Below the pieces are notes generated by a model. It searched no databases, had not been told where the DNA came from, and was given only the letters and a program-made list of their open reading frames with translations. The position numbers and the translations under genes are program-made. This document shows positions 11,977-22,416 of a DNA stretch of 58,185 nucleotides, piece by piece. Origin of the DNA: Thermomucor indicae-seudaticae (lineage: Eukaryota > Mucoromycota > Mucoromycetes > Mucorales > Lichtheimiaceae); NCBI GenBank assembly GCA_000787465.1, contig JSYX01000186.1, forward strand, positions 1-58,185. Direction: 5' to 3'. Numbering within the stretch: the first letter of the stretch is position 1; each line of letters begins with the position of its first letter.

Positions 11977-13176
11977 TTACCGGGATAGGAAAGAAGATCT
12001 GGTAGTCATAAAGGTCGACACAGTGTCATTGAGCAAGGTTGCAAATGAGCATAGTTCATTGGAACAGTCTGAACGCGTGTATTGGCGACAGACAATGGCT
12101 CGTAACAAGTCCAGGAATATCGTCAGTTGAAACTCTACTTCTTCTATCCATAATCGCCACTTATAATATTCCCATGCTGATAATGTCGTGGTGGTTGTTG
12201 TTGTTGTTGTCTTGTCTGCATTATTATCACTACCACTACTATTACTATTTGATGATGATGATGATGATCGCTGCAGAGTATCAAGGGTTTCTGTCGGCGG
12301 TTCTGTGCTGGATAGGAAAAAGGTGACGATGCGTTGTCGAGTTAAGGTATGTAAGTCTCTGGGCGTCATGAGATCTGTCTGGGCCAAGGTACCAATGAAT
12401 TGCACCAAGATACGAAAGCCTTGCCGCAGCGCGAGTGTTGGTTGTTTTAAAAGTTTAGCGGATTGTTGATTATTGTTGTAGTTGTGTCGTTGCAATTGTC
12501 GTCGATGTTGCTGATGATACACACGAGCCAATCTGTCCAATCGTCTGCCAACGTGAGCAAGCAAGAGTCGGTGAAGAATGGATGCTGCAGGGTCGGCGTC
12601 GAAAACGACGGTCAATGTCGGATAAAGCGTCACGAGCAAATCTGTCAGTAAGCGACCTTTCCGCGTCGTCACATAGTTGCATTTTTTGCTGCTGCTGCTA
12701 CTGCTAGTGGTGCTGCTAAGCATGGTTGAAATATCATCGCTGTCGTCTGGGTTGGGCAAAGGTTCCATGGTTGTGTCCATAAAGACATGATCGAGTACGA
12801 TACCCAGTGTCTTGTCGAGAAAAAAGTCCAGGCAAGGTGCCCAGTTTTGTTGAGGCGTACGGTCATAGATTTCCACTGCAAGTCGGTTTGCCACTGACTG
12901 TAGGATACAACGATAATTGATTTCGTCGTCATCATCCTCGCAGCAGTGTCGACAAATAAAGGCGATGCCAGAATGGATCAAGTGGTTAAACGACGAGTTT
13001 GAGCGCTGCTGTTCCAAGTCAATGTTGTACTTGTGCCAGATAAGCTCCTGAGCCATCTTTTGGCAGGGCCGTGAGCAGGTGCCCAAATACCATAAATCGG
13101 CAAAGCTCAAGTACTCGGATATTCTCAGCAAGAGTTCCAGTGGAAGATCGTATACCGACCTTGAGAATTCCTTCAT
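11977..13176 (-). CDS. F-box protein, single exon
   Basis: This is an uninterrupted 399-residue frame. Residues about 7-47 form an F-box: VYDLPLELLLRISEYLSFAD followed by LWYLGTCSRPCQKMAQELIW, with the usual Leu-Pro and Leu/Ile positions. F-box proteins recruit targets to SCF ubiquitin ligases through Skp1. The remainder has no recognisable substrate-binding repeats such as LRR, WD or Kelch. It is rich in low-complexity Ser, Asn and Thr blocks near residues 150-165 and 310-335, which correspond to GTT/GAT/AGC trinucleotide runs in the DNA. The ATG follows a leader of almost pure CT (13177-13220 on the opposite strand), supporting this start. The substrate is unknown. Confidence 0.8.
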   Translation of the reverse strand: MKEFSRSVYDLPLELLLRISEYLSFADLWYLGTCSRPCQKMAQELIWHKYNIDLEQQRSNSSFNHLIHSGIAFICRHCCEDDDDEINYRCILQSVANRLAVEIYDRTPQQNWAPCLDFFLDKTLGIVLDHVFMDTTMEPLPNPDDSDDISTMLSSTTSSSSSSKKCNYVTTRKGRLLTDLLVTLYPTLTVVFDADPAASILHRLLLAHVGRRLDRLARVYHQQHRRQLQRHNYNNNQQSAKLLKQPTLALRQGFRILVQFIGTLAQTDLMTPRDLHTLTRQRIVTFFLSSTEPPTETLDTLQRSSSSSSNSNSSGSDNNADKTTTTTTTTTLSAWEYYKWRLWIEEVEFQLTIFLDLLRAIVCRQYTRSDCSNELCSFATLLNDTVSTFMTTRSSFLSR

Positions 13177-14526
13177 CTTTTTATTGACAAGAGGAAGAGA
13201 GAGAGAAAAAGAGAGACACGAAATAGGAGAGAGAAAATGATCGTTAGGAAAAAGAGAGGTCGAGGCATTGTTTTTGGAACACCGGCGCTAAACTGCAATA
13301 GGCAGGCTAAATGGGTCCAGAACGCTGAGCCCAAACAGACGCTTCCCACATTCTCGACCCTTTGATTTTGTTTACAGACCATAATCTGGAATATGAGACA
13401 CGACTGGAAGGTCTCCGCTTTTCTTTATCTCTGCAAAAGTCTGATGCGTTAGTTAACATTACTGACATTGACAATCGTGCTGTGCTCAAACAACACTTTA
13501 TGAGACGGATAAGAATAGCATACAAGACAATACGCCCATTGAATCCAACTGAATGCAGGTTACACATTGGCTCAGTTTGATCCCGACCACACATTGAAGC
13601 AAGCATGCATTGTGCATTACGACAGCAAAACGTGTTTTCTGAGACCACTCTGACAGGATCTGGAATCAAGACTCTGGGCGGTTTTCCATGCCCTGGGATC
13701 CATCTTCCATATCAGTAATTCCTTTGGAACAACCAATCCAAAGATCACAATCGCGATTACCCTTTACTTAGATCTGTTGTTTCGTCTTAAACACGAGATC
13801 CACATTACGCGGTTGCAGCGGTCCTTTTGTCAGAATGACAAGGCTATATCCGGGTTCTCATGTCCCAAAGCGGTCCTCCTTGGGGGCCTAGAACGAATCG
13901 CTTACGTTATGACCGCACGTTACTATGCGCCGCAAAGTTGCGCGTGGGCTGTAACAGTATGCGCGTTCAGTTAAAGATCGCTATCTATGCTGCATTATTC
14001 TTCATGTATCATATGCAATGAGCACGGTATTAAAGATAGAAATTCGATTAGGACACTCGGTATGCAGTGTAATGATCTTCGCTGCGTCATTCATATGTAT
14101 CACGCCGCCCAAGAAGTCATCCATGCCGAAAGCGTATGTTCTGGACCTCTTGTGATACACATTGCCGCAGGCAAGTTCTGATAGAATAACCACTCTATCC
14201 TGACGCTGCTTGAAAGGCTTCTGCTGTTGTATAACACGCTTTTCGAGTTTGGTATCTCCTGTTAATGCCTGCGTGATGGCAAAGTTTTGCAATGTTTCGA
14301 AAGCCGACCGGTTTGCCATGCTAATGAAACAGTGTTCCACAATCCAACCACATCATAATCCAATGATAAGAGCAACATTCATTGACGGCTCCAATTTGAA
14401 ACTGTTGAAATCTTGCGGTGACCACGGCAGATGACCCTTGCAGATGAGGTTCGGGGTTCTGAGCTGAATGCATCAGCTAGCTCTCTCTCTGTCTTTTCTT
14501 TTTCTGTTTCCCTTTTCTTGTTTTTC
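13177..14526. other. gene-poor spacer with promoter leaders at both ends
   Basis: The left end is the CT-rich leader of the F-box gene and the right end (about 14475-14525) is the CT-rich leader of the wax-synthase-like gene. Frames of 60-120 codons occur on both strands between, but none resembles a known family or has matching splice structure. I see no RNA gene. Confidence 0.5.
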
Positions 14527-15669
14527 ATGTTTGCCAACGTAGAACCAATTATCAATGTGGAACTACCTCCAGCCATTGTGATACCGGGAGGCTATCTATT
14601 ACTGGCTCATGCACTTTTGCTGTGTGTCGATTACCTGGCTATCCGCTACGAGCACCGTCTGTTTCTTGGCCCAACATGCTTACGTCTGATACTGGCCCTT
14701 GTCCACGTTGCGATGCCGCTCGTCTTTGCCTGTGAACACTTTGCACTCAACACTGCATTGATTGGTGCTCCTTGGTTCGTGGCGTCGTATGCTGTCCATT
14801 TCGCCAGCCAACCGTATCATACATTAGAAACCTGGGCTCGTAACATGGTGCGTGCCTTGTTAGCGATCCAAGATAACGTCGATGACCATCCTGTGTTTTA
14901 TGTGCGCCTTCAGGGCCTTGCCAAGGTGTGCCGTGGACTGTTTAAATGGGTCATGATGAAAAGCGTGATCGATCGATGGTTGCTTCCGGCTGATTTTGAT
15001 ATACAACTCCTCCAATTGCCCTATTTTAGCTATAAGAGCTGTTGGCTGACTATCTGTGTCGGCCTGAAAGCGTACCTGATGCTTGGAGTGGTGGATATTG
15101 TGTTGGGAGTGCAACAGTTCCTTTTGGGTGTTCCCCTGATGGATCTCTTTGATTCTCCGATACTGGCCCACAGGTAACGATGGAAAGAAAGGAGAAATAC
15201 CGTTGGTGGCATATAGACTCATTTATCTTTAATATTAGCCCACGCGATTTTTGGAGGTAAGTAAATTTGTAAGATAAAGATAGGGGGGACGGATCCACTC
15301 ATAAGGAAATGTAGCCGTCGATGGAACCGTATTGTGCACAAGTTATTTCACCAGCAATTCTTTCAGACTCCCAGCAGCCGAACGGTCGCACGAGGCTTGT
15401 TCGTCTTTCTGATCAGCGGCATCTTCCATGAGTTGATGATGACGGCATTTGCGCGCCGAATGACATTGGAACAAGTCCTGTTTTTTATGCTGCATGGATG
15501 CGTGGTATGGGCCGAAGTACAATTGCGCAGAAAGCGTCCGGTGGCAGGATGGTATCGCGTTGGTTGTATATTGGGCCATCTCATGTTTCTGACTTTGACG
15601 GGTCGTCTGTTTCTTGCACCCTATGTGCGTTGCGAATTAATAAAACGACACGTATTGACTACAGGCTGA
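14527..15669 (+). CDS. wax synthase-like membrane-bound O-acyltransferase
   Basis: This is a multi-pass membrane protein of about 340 residues in three exons (14527-15173, 15239-15256, 15315-15669). The tiny middle exon is only 18 nt, yet splicing gives the diagnostic SPRDFWSRRWNRIVHKLF, the 'S-x-R-D-F-W-x-x-R-W' box of the wax synthase/DGAT branch of MBOAT enzymes. A downstream membrane segment carries SGIFHEL, containing the catalytic His. The N-terminus PPAIVIPGGYLLLAHALLL is hydrophobic as expected. Known relatives esterify alcohols or sterols with acyl-CoA in the ER. I chose ATG 14527 because the frame upstream of it is the pyrimidine-rich leader. Substrate is inferred only broadly. Confidence 0.82.
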
Positions 15670-17080
15670 AAGAAACAGGCTCGTGTAGGTGTATGTATAC
15701 GGGTAAAAGAGAGTAGAACTATTTATGTTGTCCGAGAAATATATCTTTTACGGTTGGCTTCTTTGCACTGTAAGCACTGAGGTCTTCCCTTAGTTTGAAG
15801 GTTTGCGTGAAGCCCGTCCTATTCATTGATATAGAGTCTATGCATTTTTAGGAATCGTCGCATCTGAGACGCTCCCGATAACCTAAGGCTATGTGGCAAC
15901 CAAACCACCCCGAAATGAAAGAATAGACATTCACAACTGCCGGACAGGCGATTTTATTACTGCGCAAGCGCGTTTTCTGAGGATAAAATAGGTTGCAATC
16001 TTGGACTACTTTGAACAATACACGGTGCGGAGGTGTAGCACCGGAACATAAGACCGGAATACACAGATGAGACATCAAAGAGTGTAATAAAAAGGGTGCA
16101 TAAAAACAAGGACTCAGTACCCGCGCGATATAGCGATAATCTATTTGATAAATCGATATTTTCCAGATACCGATCGACTTCTGCAATCCGTATTTGCTTT
16201 TCCGAGGCACATGTCCACTAGATATAACGATTACATATTTTTCGTCACGGACCCTTTGGATATATCGTGCGGGTACTGTAATCGTTCTTTTTGTTATTGA
16301 AATATTCGTTCAACTCCTGGTCGTAGGGTTCCTTATCGAGCCTATCTAATCGAGTATTGCAAACTCGAGCGCGCCTCGCAAGTCAGACATTCGAAGAATA
16401 TCATCCAGAGCATCCTGTATCGACTGTCTCTCGCATTCGGGAATGAGCTGAGCGACCGCTTGGCGCGGCTGTACACTTCAAAGTCGTACGTCACTTCCAT
16501 TTCTTGCACGATCCAAGCTTTCAATGCAGTATCGCAGCCTTTTGCGAAATCGGAACGAGTGACGCTCCTGCTCCCATTCGTCCTGAGTGTTTTGCCCGGA
16601 CTTGATCCATATCCTTTCTCCAAGATGACTCTTCTCAAGCGAGCGGACAGAAGGCTTCATGGCATGCACAGAGAGGATTGAACCAAGCACATACAATCTG
16701 AGCAGTTCGAGAAGAGGCTGATTTGCCACAGCCCCTTGTGCACATGCGCATGGGCATTTGAACTAAGTCGGCCAAAAAATCGACTTTTACCAACATCATC
16801 AGCAGCTCATTCCAAATCGCAAACGAGAAAGAACCCACGGTAACCCGGCAGCAACTAAGACTTCCCCCCATCCATGAATCCAAAGCACAGGGATGGCTAG
16901 ATGCAGATATGCAAACTGATGGACGGTCTGACAAGCAGACAACTGTAAAGATATATAAGAAATGTATGCCTTAACATAACTAGCTTATGTGTGCAGAGCA
17001 AGCATTGCGTGATACAAGTATCCGACGAGCAAAGTACACACATTCTACCATTCAGCAAGAAATCATCTCGTTTTACTATA
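15670..17080. other. gene-poor spacer
   Basis: Short frames occur on both strands, for example around 16342-16930, but no recognisable domain, splice structure or initiator context supports a gene. A short match to the Tc1 terminal repeats found near 48.7 kb may lie at 16764-16796. Otherwise nothing is seen. Confidence 0.4.
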
Positions 17081-17084
17081 GATG

Positions 17085-17780
17085 CACCGTTATAAGGAAG
17101 GACTGGCCATTGGTGCACCTTATCCTAAATTGTCATCCAAATGCAGTGTCGCTTATTTGCACGTCAGGTTACCTCTTAATATTTTCGTTCCTGCACCCAA
17201 CCAGCTGATATGTGGATCCAATGCAGCGAGTCAGGTCACCGTGTTTTATCATTCTGTCAAGCTGGTAGGCGGAATTGTGGGAGACAGCGGGCTGTTACCG
17301 TCCTTATTTTGGTATATTCCATTGGGGATCAATGATTTGATCGTTCGTTATGGCGTACTCGCGACCTTGTGAATAGCTAGACAAGGATCTTTTTAATCTT
17401 TTGATTAAGCTACCTTGGATGCTCAAACAACTGATTACGACGTGTGGGGACCCGGATCGCTTAAGTGGCAGGACAGCGAACAACTGCTTGTACAGCTGTA
17501 TCGTTCCCGCTTGAAATTGACGTCCTGATTGGACCCTGCCAAGAGATCAGTTATCACCGACGGTCGTAAGTGCTCAAGGGTTTGTGGTTACACTGCTCGT
17601 GGTGGCGCGTACCGAGTTTATGGATCCGATGAGGCAAGGAGCTCCGGTAGCATTTATGCGCTCGCATCGGCATTGCAGCTCCAAACGCCCTTACCCCCGT
17701 GTGGCGGAACAGAGGCAAAAGCGGCATATTCGATGGAAATCATAGTCCATGAACTGGACAATGCAATGATGAGCCCGTGA
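17085..17780 (+). pseudogene. decayed protein-coding sequence, family not recognised
   Basis: Successive blocks in the plus orientation have protein-like composition but are broken. The first runs GLAIGAPYPKLSSK through LPSLFWYIPLGINDLIVRYG to about 17370. The next, after in-frame stops, reads DYDVWGPGSLKWQDSEQLL and LYRSRLKLTS, then a TGA at about 17526, then LDPAKRSVITDG, RVYGSDEARSSGSIYALAS, LQTPLPP and AAYSMEIIVHELDNAMMSP in the same frame. The run-on of sense sequence across stops suggests a relic gene. The parent family is unknown to me; an alternative is that these are chance frames. Confidence 0.35.
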
Positions 17781-18060
17781 TATCAGCATTTAAGAGGCCC
17801 CTTTTTCGGTTGATCAGAATATCATTGATCAATGGATCATGCATTTTTATGCAAGAAGGAAATTTATTAATAACTGGTAGATCGGGGGGCATATGGAAGA
17901 AACGAGAGGGTATTCTGCATAATGACGGGCTTTTGTATGTACAACAGCAGCCAAAAACGTTTTCCTTTTTGCCGTCAACGAAAGAGAAAAAAATAGGACA
18001 TAGATAGAATTCCCGTACGAATCATAAGATCGTTATGCTAAAGAGGAGAAACTCTGTATA

Positions 18061-18131
18061 GAGTGAGAGAGAGAGTGTGTGTGTATGTGTGCGTGTGTGC
18101 GTGTGTGTGTGTGTACGTGTGCGTGTGTGTA
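18061..18131. repeat. GA/GT microsatellite
   Basis: A short (GA)n run passes into an imperfect (GT)n tract with interspersed CG and AT steps, directly downstream of the cyclin stop codon and therefore probably within its 3' UTR. Confidence 0.9.
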
Positions 18132-18165
18132 AGGAAGCGTTTTTGGGAAATATGTACAGAGGGTT

Positions 18166-18827
18166 TTAGAGATCCAGCTCCAGAATGCTGAGAGATTCAC
18201 TGTGCTCTTGAACGAATTGACATACTTCGTCCAATCTGACAAAGAGATCATACTGATGTATCCTGTGAGTTTCTTTGCAAAGGGCATCGTTATCGTTATC
18301 AATACTTTACCCTGATGACACCTAGAAAGCTTCTTTCCATGATGGTCAAGTCTTGTGGACTGTAAACCGGGGCAACAAACTTGTAGATTCTGCGAGCAAC
18401 CGAATTCGAGTCTTCCAAAAACTTGGACGCCAAGATCACGGATGCTAAAAACAACTTGTAAGGCGTGTCGTATTCTAATATTCCGATGATGATGAGCCCT
18501 CTTTTTCCTGCTCCGATTCATCGATATGATATCGTTACCTCCTTGGGATCCACTGGGCAACCGTCGTTGTAATCGCCGCAGATAAATCAAGGCAACCACC
18601 AGAAGCGTGGGAGTCAAGCAACATTTGGTGTAGACTTGATGGATAAAGTTGGATAATTTCGGCAATCGTCGTTCAGCATGGCATCGGGCTTCGCGTGGAC
18701 ATTCGACGATCACTGAAACATTATTGGAAATATGAGCAAGCAACTGATCAGGCGATGCCGTGGAAGGTTTGATTTCCTTGTGGCTGTTTTTCGCGTAATG
18801 AATTTGTTGCGGTGCAATGGTTGCCAT
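18166..18827 (-). CDS. PHO80/PCL-type cyclin
   Basis: Starting at ATG 18825-18827 (MATIAPQQIHYAKN), the protein contains KLSNFIHQVYTKCCLTPTLL followed by VVALIYLRRLQRRLP, the first helices of a Pho80/Pcl-like cyclin box. An intron is removed (donor after CCAAGGAG, acceptor before AATACGAC) to give EYDTPYKLFLASVILASKFL, then EDSNSVARRIYKF and LTIMERSFLGVIR. A second short intron precedes IHQYDLFVRLDEVCQFVQEH and the end ILELDL. Its donor is uncertain: GTATTG two codons further gives an open frame. Such cyclins bind Pho85-type kinases and control phosphate response, glycogen and cell-cycle functions. The protein is about 200 residues, and the partner is inferred. Confidence 0.85.
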
Positions 18828-18941
18828 TATGTTACAAGGTAAGAGGAAAAAAAAGACAAGAGAAAAAGGCGGATAAAAATACAAGGTTGTCAGTCAGTGG
18901 AGTGGAGATGAAAAAATGGCTCAATTTGGATAAATAATCTA

Positions 18942-18949
18942 TTTATATA
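18942..18949 (-). promoter_or_regulatory. TATA box of the cyclin gene
   Basis: On the minus strand GTATATAAATAG lies about 115-122 nt upstream of the cyclin ATG, followed by a strongly pyrimidine-rich leader. Confidence 0.5.
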
Positions 18950-19041
18950 CATTTTCTTTTTTCCTTATCGGTATATTTTTCCAGGGCACACATCGGGGTG
19001 ATGCAGAGTGAAACGCGCATCACAGGTTTCAGTCGGGGGGG

Positions 19042-20911
19042 TCAATGCTTCTTTTCCCTTTTTTTGGCCTTTTCAGGATCTGCGGATTCTCCTGCCGGTC
19101 GTTTAGATCCCGCCTTTCGCAACTTATCTATCGTTGCCTGAATGATTTGCTTTTCGCCAATACGCACCAGGAGTGCATGCCGCTTATTCCTGTTGTTGCT
19201 GTCGTTGCTCTTTTTGCAGGTATCTAGCTCCTCAAGGTCATCCTGGTCAATGACGAACCCCATTTTTAATCACTTTTTCCCCTCTTTCTAATCTCCTCCT
19301 TGTATCTCCTTTAGATACCTTCAACGACGTAGGATAGCGTTCGAGGCGCTTTTGGAGCAACTTAATACCGACCGACATGATTTGTGGCGTTAGTTTGGGT
19401 TTCGGCAACTTCTGTTTGGATTCCATCTGTGCAAAGTCAGCAGCCGACGCGCGAAGGACATGAACTAGTTGAAAAAGGAAAGTGGTTAAAGTTTGTTAGA
19501 TACTAGGAAGCGCCATAGCGTTATACGGACTTGTGCTGATGAGTTCAGGTGGCAGTTCATGCTCCATATCAATGACAAAATAGCTACGAAAGCCGGTGTT
19601 GAAGTTTATGGTCCCTACCTGCTCCCTTCTCCTGTACTTACTCATCTAGAACGCCCTCCTCCATCAGAAACTCAATCTATAACAGGCATGTCAAAATGGG
19701 CTGCACATGCAAGAAAAAACAAGACCCGATAACACATCAAACCTTCTTATCACGCAGTTCCTCCTCGGTATCCTGACAGCACAGCCTTACAACTTCATCA
19801 CCATACAGTTCGCATAAATCAAACGGATTATTCTCATCCGCAAATCCGTATTTCCGAAGAAGATCTGCGTTGCACAATTCTCCGTATGTGTTGTAAATCT
19901 GTTCGCCTTCTTGAATTGTCTTGATAGCTTTCATGTGCAAGCCGTCTGGCTCATGGAATAATCGCGCATTGTTGTATCCCGTCTTGTGATTTAACATGTC
20001 TGCCATAGGGACCATAGCCAATAATCCTTCCTCCTCCTCTTCTTCCTCTTCTTCGTCATCTTCTTCTTTGTTTTGCTTTAACGGATTCAATTCGTCATGG
20101 AAGCTATACGCCATGATCAGTGATCCACACACATGAAACAATGAAGCATTGTGCATGGCGCTGTCAAACAATTCCGGATGATCCTGACAGTTACTTCCCA
20201 TAAGCTTTATGCAAACGTCCCAAAATGGAAAACAGTTATTGTTTACCTTGATCACTGGCTCAATCACCTCATGAAACATGCTTTCAGCTTGTTCTTTGCC
20301 GATTTTGTCTGATTTGCACTTTTAGGAAAACACGCATCACATTACCTTTGAGTTCTTTCTCTAAAAAGACGACTTACCGATGACACCTGTTCCTTGGAGT
20401 TCTTTGAGTTCTTCCGGTGACCAAAACATTGGAGTTGAGAACTCTTTGGGAAGAATATCTAATGGGATGCTTATTAGCTTTTCCCCAATCCAGAAGAGAA
20501 CCTGTCAGGTTTTGTGATACTTGCCAAAGTAAGGTTTCCAAAACGAATCCGGTCGCTGGCTTTCGTACATTAAGCAAAGAATCAAAGGACTCCAACCGGT
20601 CATGCCATCGAGCACTTGACCCATGCCATCATGTTGACGCAGTGCAGAAGATTGACTGGAAAGTAAAAGCTTTCTAGGAATCGTAAATAGCACTTCGCCT
20701 TCCTAAATATTCACGTGCCACGTAAGCATTGTTTTCCGTATGAGCATGAAAGTGTCTTTTGTACCTGAATTTGGCGAGTGGCTACAACACCTCGACCGGC
20801 ATCTTCACTTGCTCTGTAGTCTTTGAAAGCAATGCCGTCTGACAATGTGGCTCCGTTGTCCTTGAGCCATTGTAAAAACAGGTTGCCCTTTTCTTCAAAG
20901 TCGTCTGTCAT
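19042..20911 (-). CDS. SET-domain protein-lysine methyltransferase, RKM4/SETD6 type
   Basis: The start MTDDFEEKGNLFLQWLKDNG is the usual opening of this family. The split SET domain follows (ASEDAGRGVVATRQIQEGEV, GWSPLILCLMYESQ, WKPYFDILPKEF). An iSET insert carries an acidic Glu run (about 20028-20065). The catalytic half has ADMLNHKTGYNNARLFH and NTYGELCNADLLRKYGF with the catalytic Tyr. Further exons give IEFLMEEGVLDE, then SVGIKLLQKRLERYPTSLK and NKRHALLVRIGEKQII, the Rubisco-LSMT-like substrate-binding domain, ending in a basic tail. One intron is GC-AG (20459-20524). Yeast Rkm4 methylates ribosomal protein L42; SETD6 methylates RelA and other targets. The stop sits in a short terminal exon that begins after the CATTGACCAG acceptor. 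Confidence 0.88.
20459..20524 (-). other. GC-AG intron in the RKM4-like gene
   Basis: The exon ends ..PYF plus one base, the intron begins GCAAGT, and it ends ATTAG, 66 nt long. Only this boundary keeps the reading frame into DILPKEFSTPMFW. The nearby GTATCA donor would shift the frame into a run without family similarity. Confidence 0.75.
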
Positions 20912-21003
20912 GGCGGTGGGGCCTTCCTCGATCTGTTTTGCATGATTTTCTTCTTTTTCACTCCACTGTGGCTTTGACCCTCCACACATCCCCGTTCCTT
21001 TCC
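20912..21003. promoter_or_regulatory. compact divergent promoter (RKM4-like / DEG1)
   Basis: Only 92 bp separate the two chosen start codons on opposite strands, so both genes must share control sequence. No TATA consensus is seen. Short CT- and AC-rich runs are the only features. Confidence 0.5.
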
Positions 21004-22338
21004 ATGCTATCTCGGCTCCGTTTCTCTGTACGTCGAATTTCCACTTTCAGCATGGAGAAATACGAGGGCTGGACACGCGAACAGCTTTTGGAGCGCATTG
21101 CCGCTCTTGAAGGAGGAGGAAAGCCCTCGACTTCCTCGAAAAAGCCAACGACTCCTAAAAAGGAACGACCGTTCGACATGAGTAAATACAACCAACGACA
21201 CATTGCGCTCAAGGTAGCGTACTTGGGATGGAATTACAATGGCTTTGCGGCGCAAGGCAACGAAGCAGAGATACCAACCGTTGAAGGCCGATTGTTTGAA
21301 GTACTGGAACGATGCAAATTGATTACCGACCGAGACAATTGCAATTTTTCACGATGCGGACGGACAGATCGGGGCGTCAGTGGACTGGGTCAAGTTGTGT
21401 CCCTGCGTGTTCGAAGCAACCTATCGTCTTCGTCACAGACGGGCACTGAACAACAACAGGAACTACCATACCTCGAGATCCTTAATAGACTGTTACCCGA
21501 CGATATTCGTGTGCTTGCGTGGGCACCTGTTTCGCCTTCGTTCAACGCACGGTTCGATTGCCGGTCACGAACCTACAAGTATTTCTTTAACCGCGGGGAC
21601 CTGGATCTGACGGCCATGCGTCGTGCTGCCGAGTACTTTAAGGGTTCGCATGATTTTCGCAATTTTTGCAAATTGGATCCGTCCAAGAATATCACGAATT
21701 ACGAACGAACAGTGCTGGCACTGGATATTCGGCCCGTGAATGAGCAACCAACGACGATAGAAGCAGGACCAAATATAGAATTTTATGAGCTCGAACTCAA
21801 GGGCACAGCATTCCTGTGGCATCAAGTGCGATGTATGATGTCGGTGCTTTTCCTGGTCGGTCAAGGACTGGAAGAACCAGAGATTGTCCGGGATTTGTTG
21901 GATGTCACCAAAGTGGATGCGCGTCCAGAGTTTCCAATGGCAAGTGAGCTGCCACTTCTGCTGTATGACTGCGAGTTTGAAGGCCTTGAATGGGTCTATG
22001 CAACGCCTGACCGAGGCCAGCCGACGGCAGAAAAGATATACAGACATTGGAGAAATTTGTGGCATGCTCAAATGACCCGGACCCTTCTTTATCAGACATT
22101 CATGAGTTACATGCAGCCTTTCCCGATTGACAGCGGAAAAGCAACGAGTCTCCGTGAACATTTATCATCCGATAATCGGGACAAGTGTCCTACAGTCGTA
22201 TTAGGAGGCGGACAAGAGATCAAAACAGCTCGCTACAAGAAACTGATGGACCGACCACGGTGTGATTCTGATGAAGTGAAGAAGGAAAAATACAAGGCAA
22301 AAAAGAAGCAAAAGCTCAATCACGATACCTGTACATAA
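21004..22338 (+). CDS. DEG1: tRNA pseudouridine(38/39) synthase
   Basis: This TruA-family enzyme isomerises uridines 38 and 39 in the anticodon stem-loop of tRNAs (yeast Deg1/Pus3). It is intronless. Key features are KVAYLGWNYNGFAAQGN, PTVEGRLFEVLERCKLI, the catalytic box SRCGRTDRGVSGLGQVVSL with the essential Asp, ARFDCRSRTYKYFF, FKGSHDFRNFCKLD and AFLWHQVRCMMSVLFLVGQG. The C-terminus is Lys-rich. The reading frame is open back to 20938, but that ATG would leave only 26 bp to the opposing gene. I prefer 21004 (MLSRLRFSVRRISTFSM, which looks like a mitochondrial presequence) or 21052 (MEKYEGWTREQLLERIAALE). Both might be used to give mitochondrial and cytosolic or nuclear forms. Confidence 0.95.
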   Translation: MLSRLRFSVRRISTFSMEKYEGWTREQLLERIAALEGGGKPSTSSKKPTTPKKERPFDMSKYNQRHIALKVAYLGWNYNGFAAQGNEAEIPTVEGRLFEVLERCKLITDRDNCNFSRCGRTDRGVSGLGQVVSLRVRSNLSSSSQTGTEQQQELPYLEILNRLLPDDIRVLAWAPVSPSFNARFDCRSRTYKYFFNRGDLDLTAMRRAAEYFKGSHDFRNFCKLDPSKNITNYERTVLALDIRPVNEQPTTIEAGPNIEFYELELKGTAFLWHQVRCMMSVLFLVGQGLEEPEIVRDLLDVTKVDARPEFPMASELPLLLYDCEFEGLEWVYATPDRGQPTAEKIYRHWRNLWHAQMTRTLLYQTFMSYMQPFPIDSGKATSLREHLSSDNRDKCPTVVLGGGQEIKTARYKKLMDRPRCDSDEVKKEKYKAKKKQKLNHDTCT

Positions 22339-22416
22339 AAAGCACGTATATTCAATAATACCACGGATGTAATAATTTATATACACATTGTAGCAACAAT
22401 TAACGGCATATTTCTT

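Noticed and set aside
16764..16796. CGGCCAAAAAATCGACTTTT, similar to the Tc1-type terminal repeat (CGGCCAAATCGACTTTTAA)
   Set aside because: The match is about 25 bp with a 3-base indel and is not supported by flanking similarity; too short to call a solo repeat.
20938..21003. Upstream in-frame ATG for DEG1 at 20938
   Set aside because: It would leave 26 bp to the opposing start codon, and the added residues are not conserved-looking. Later ATGs fit better.
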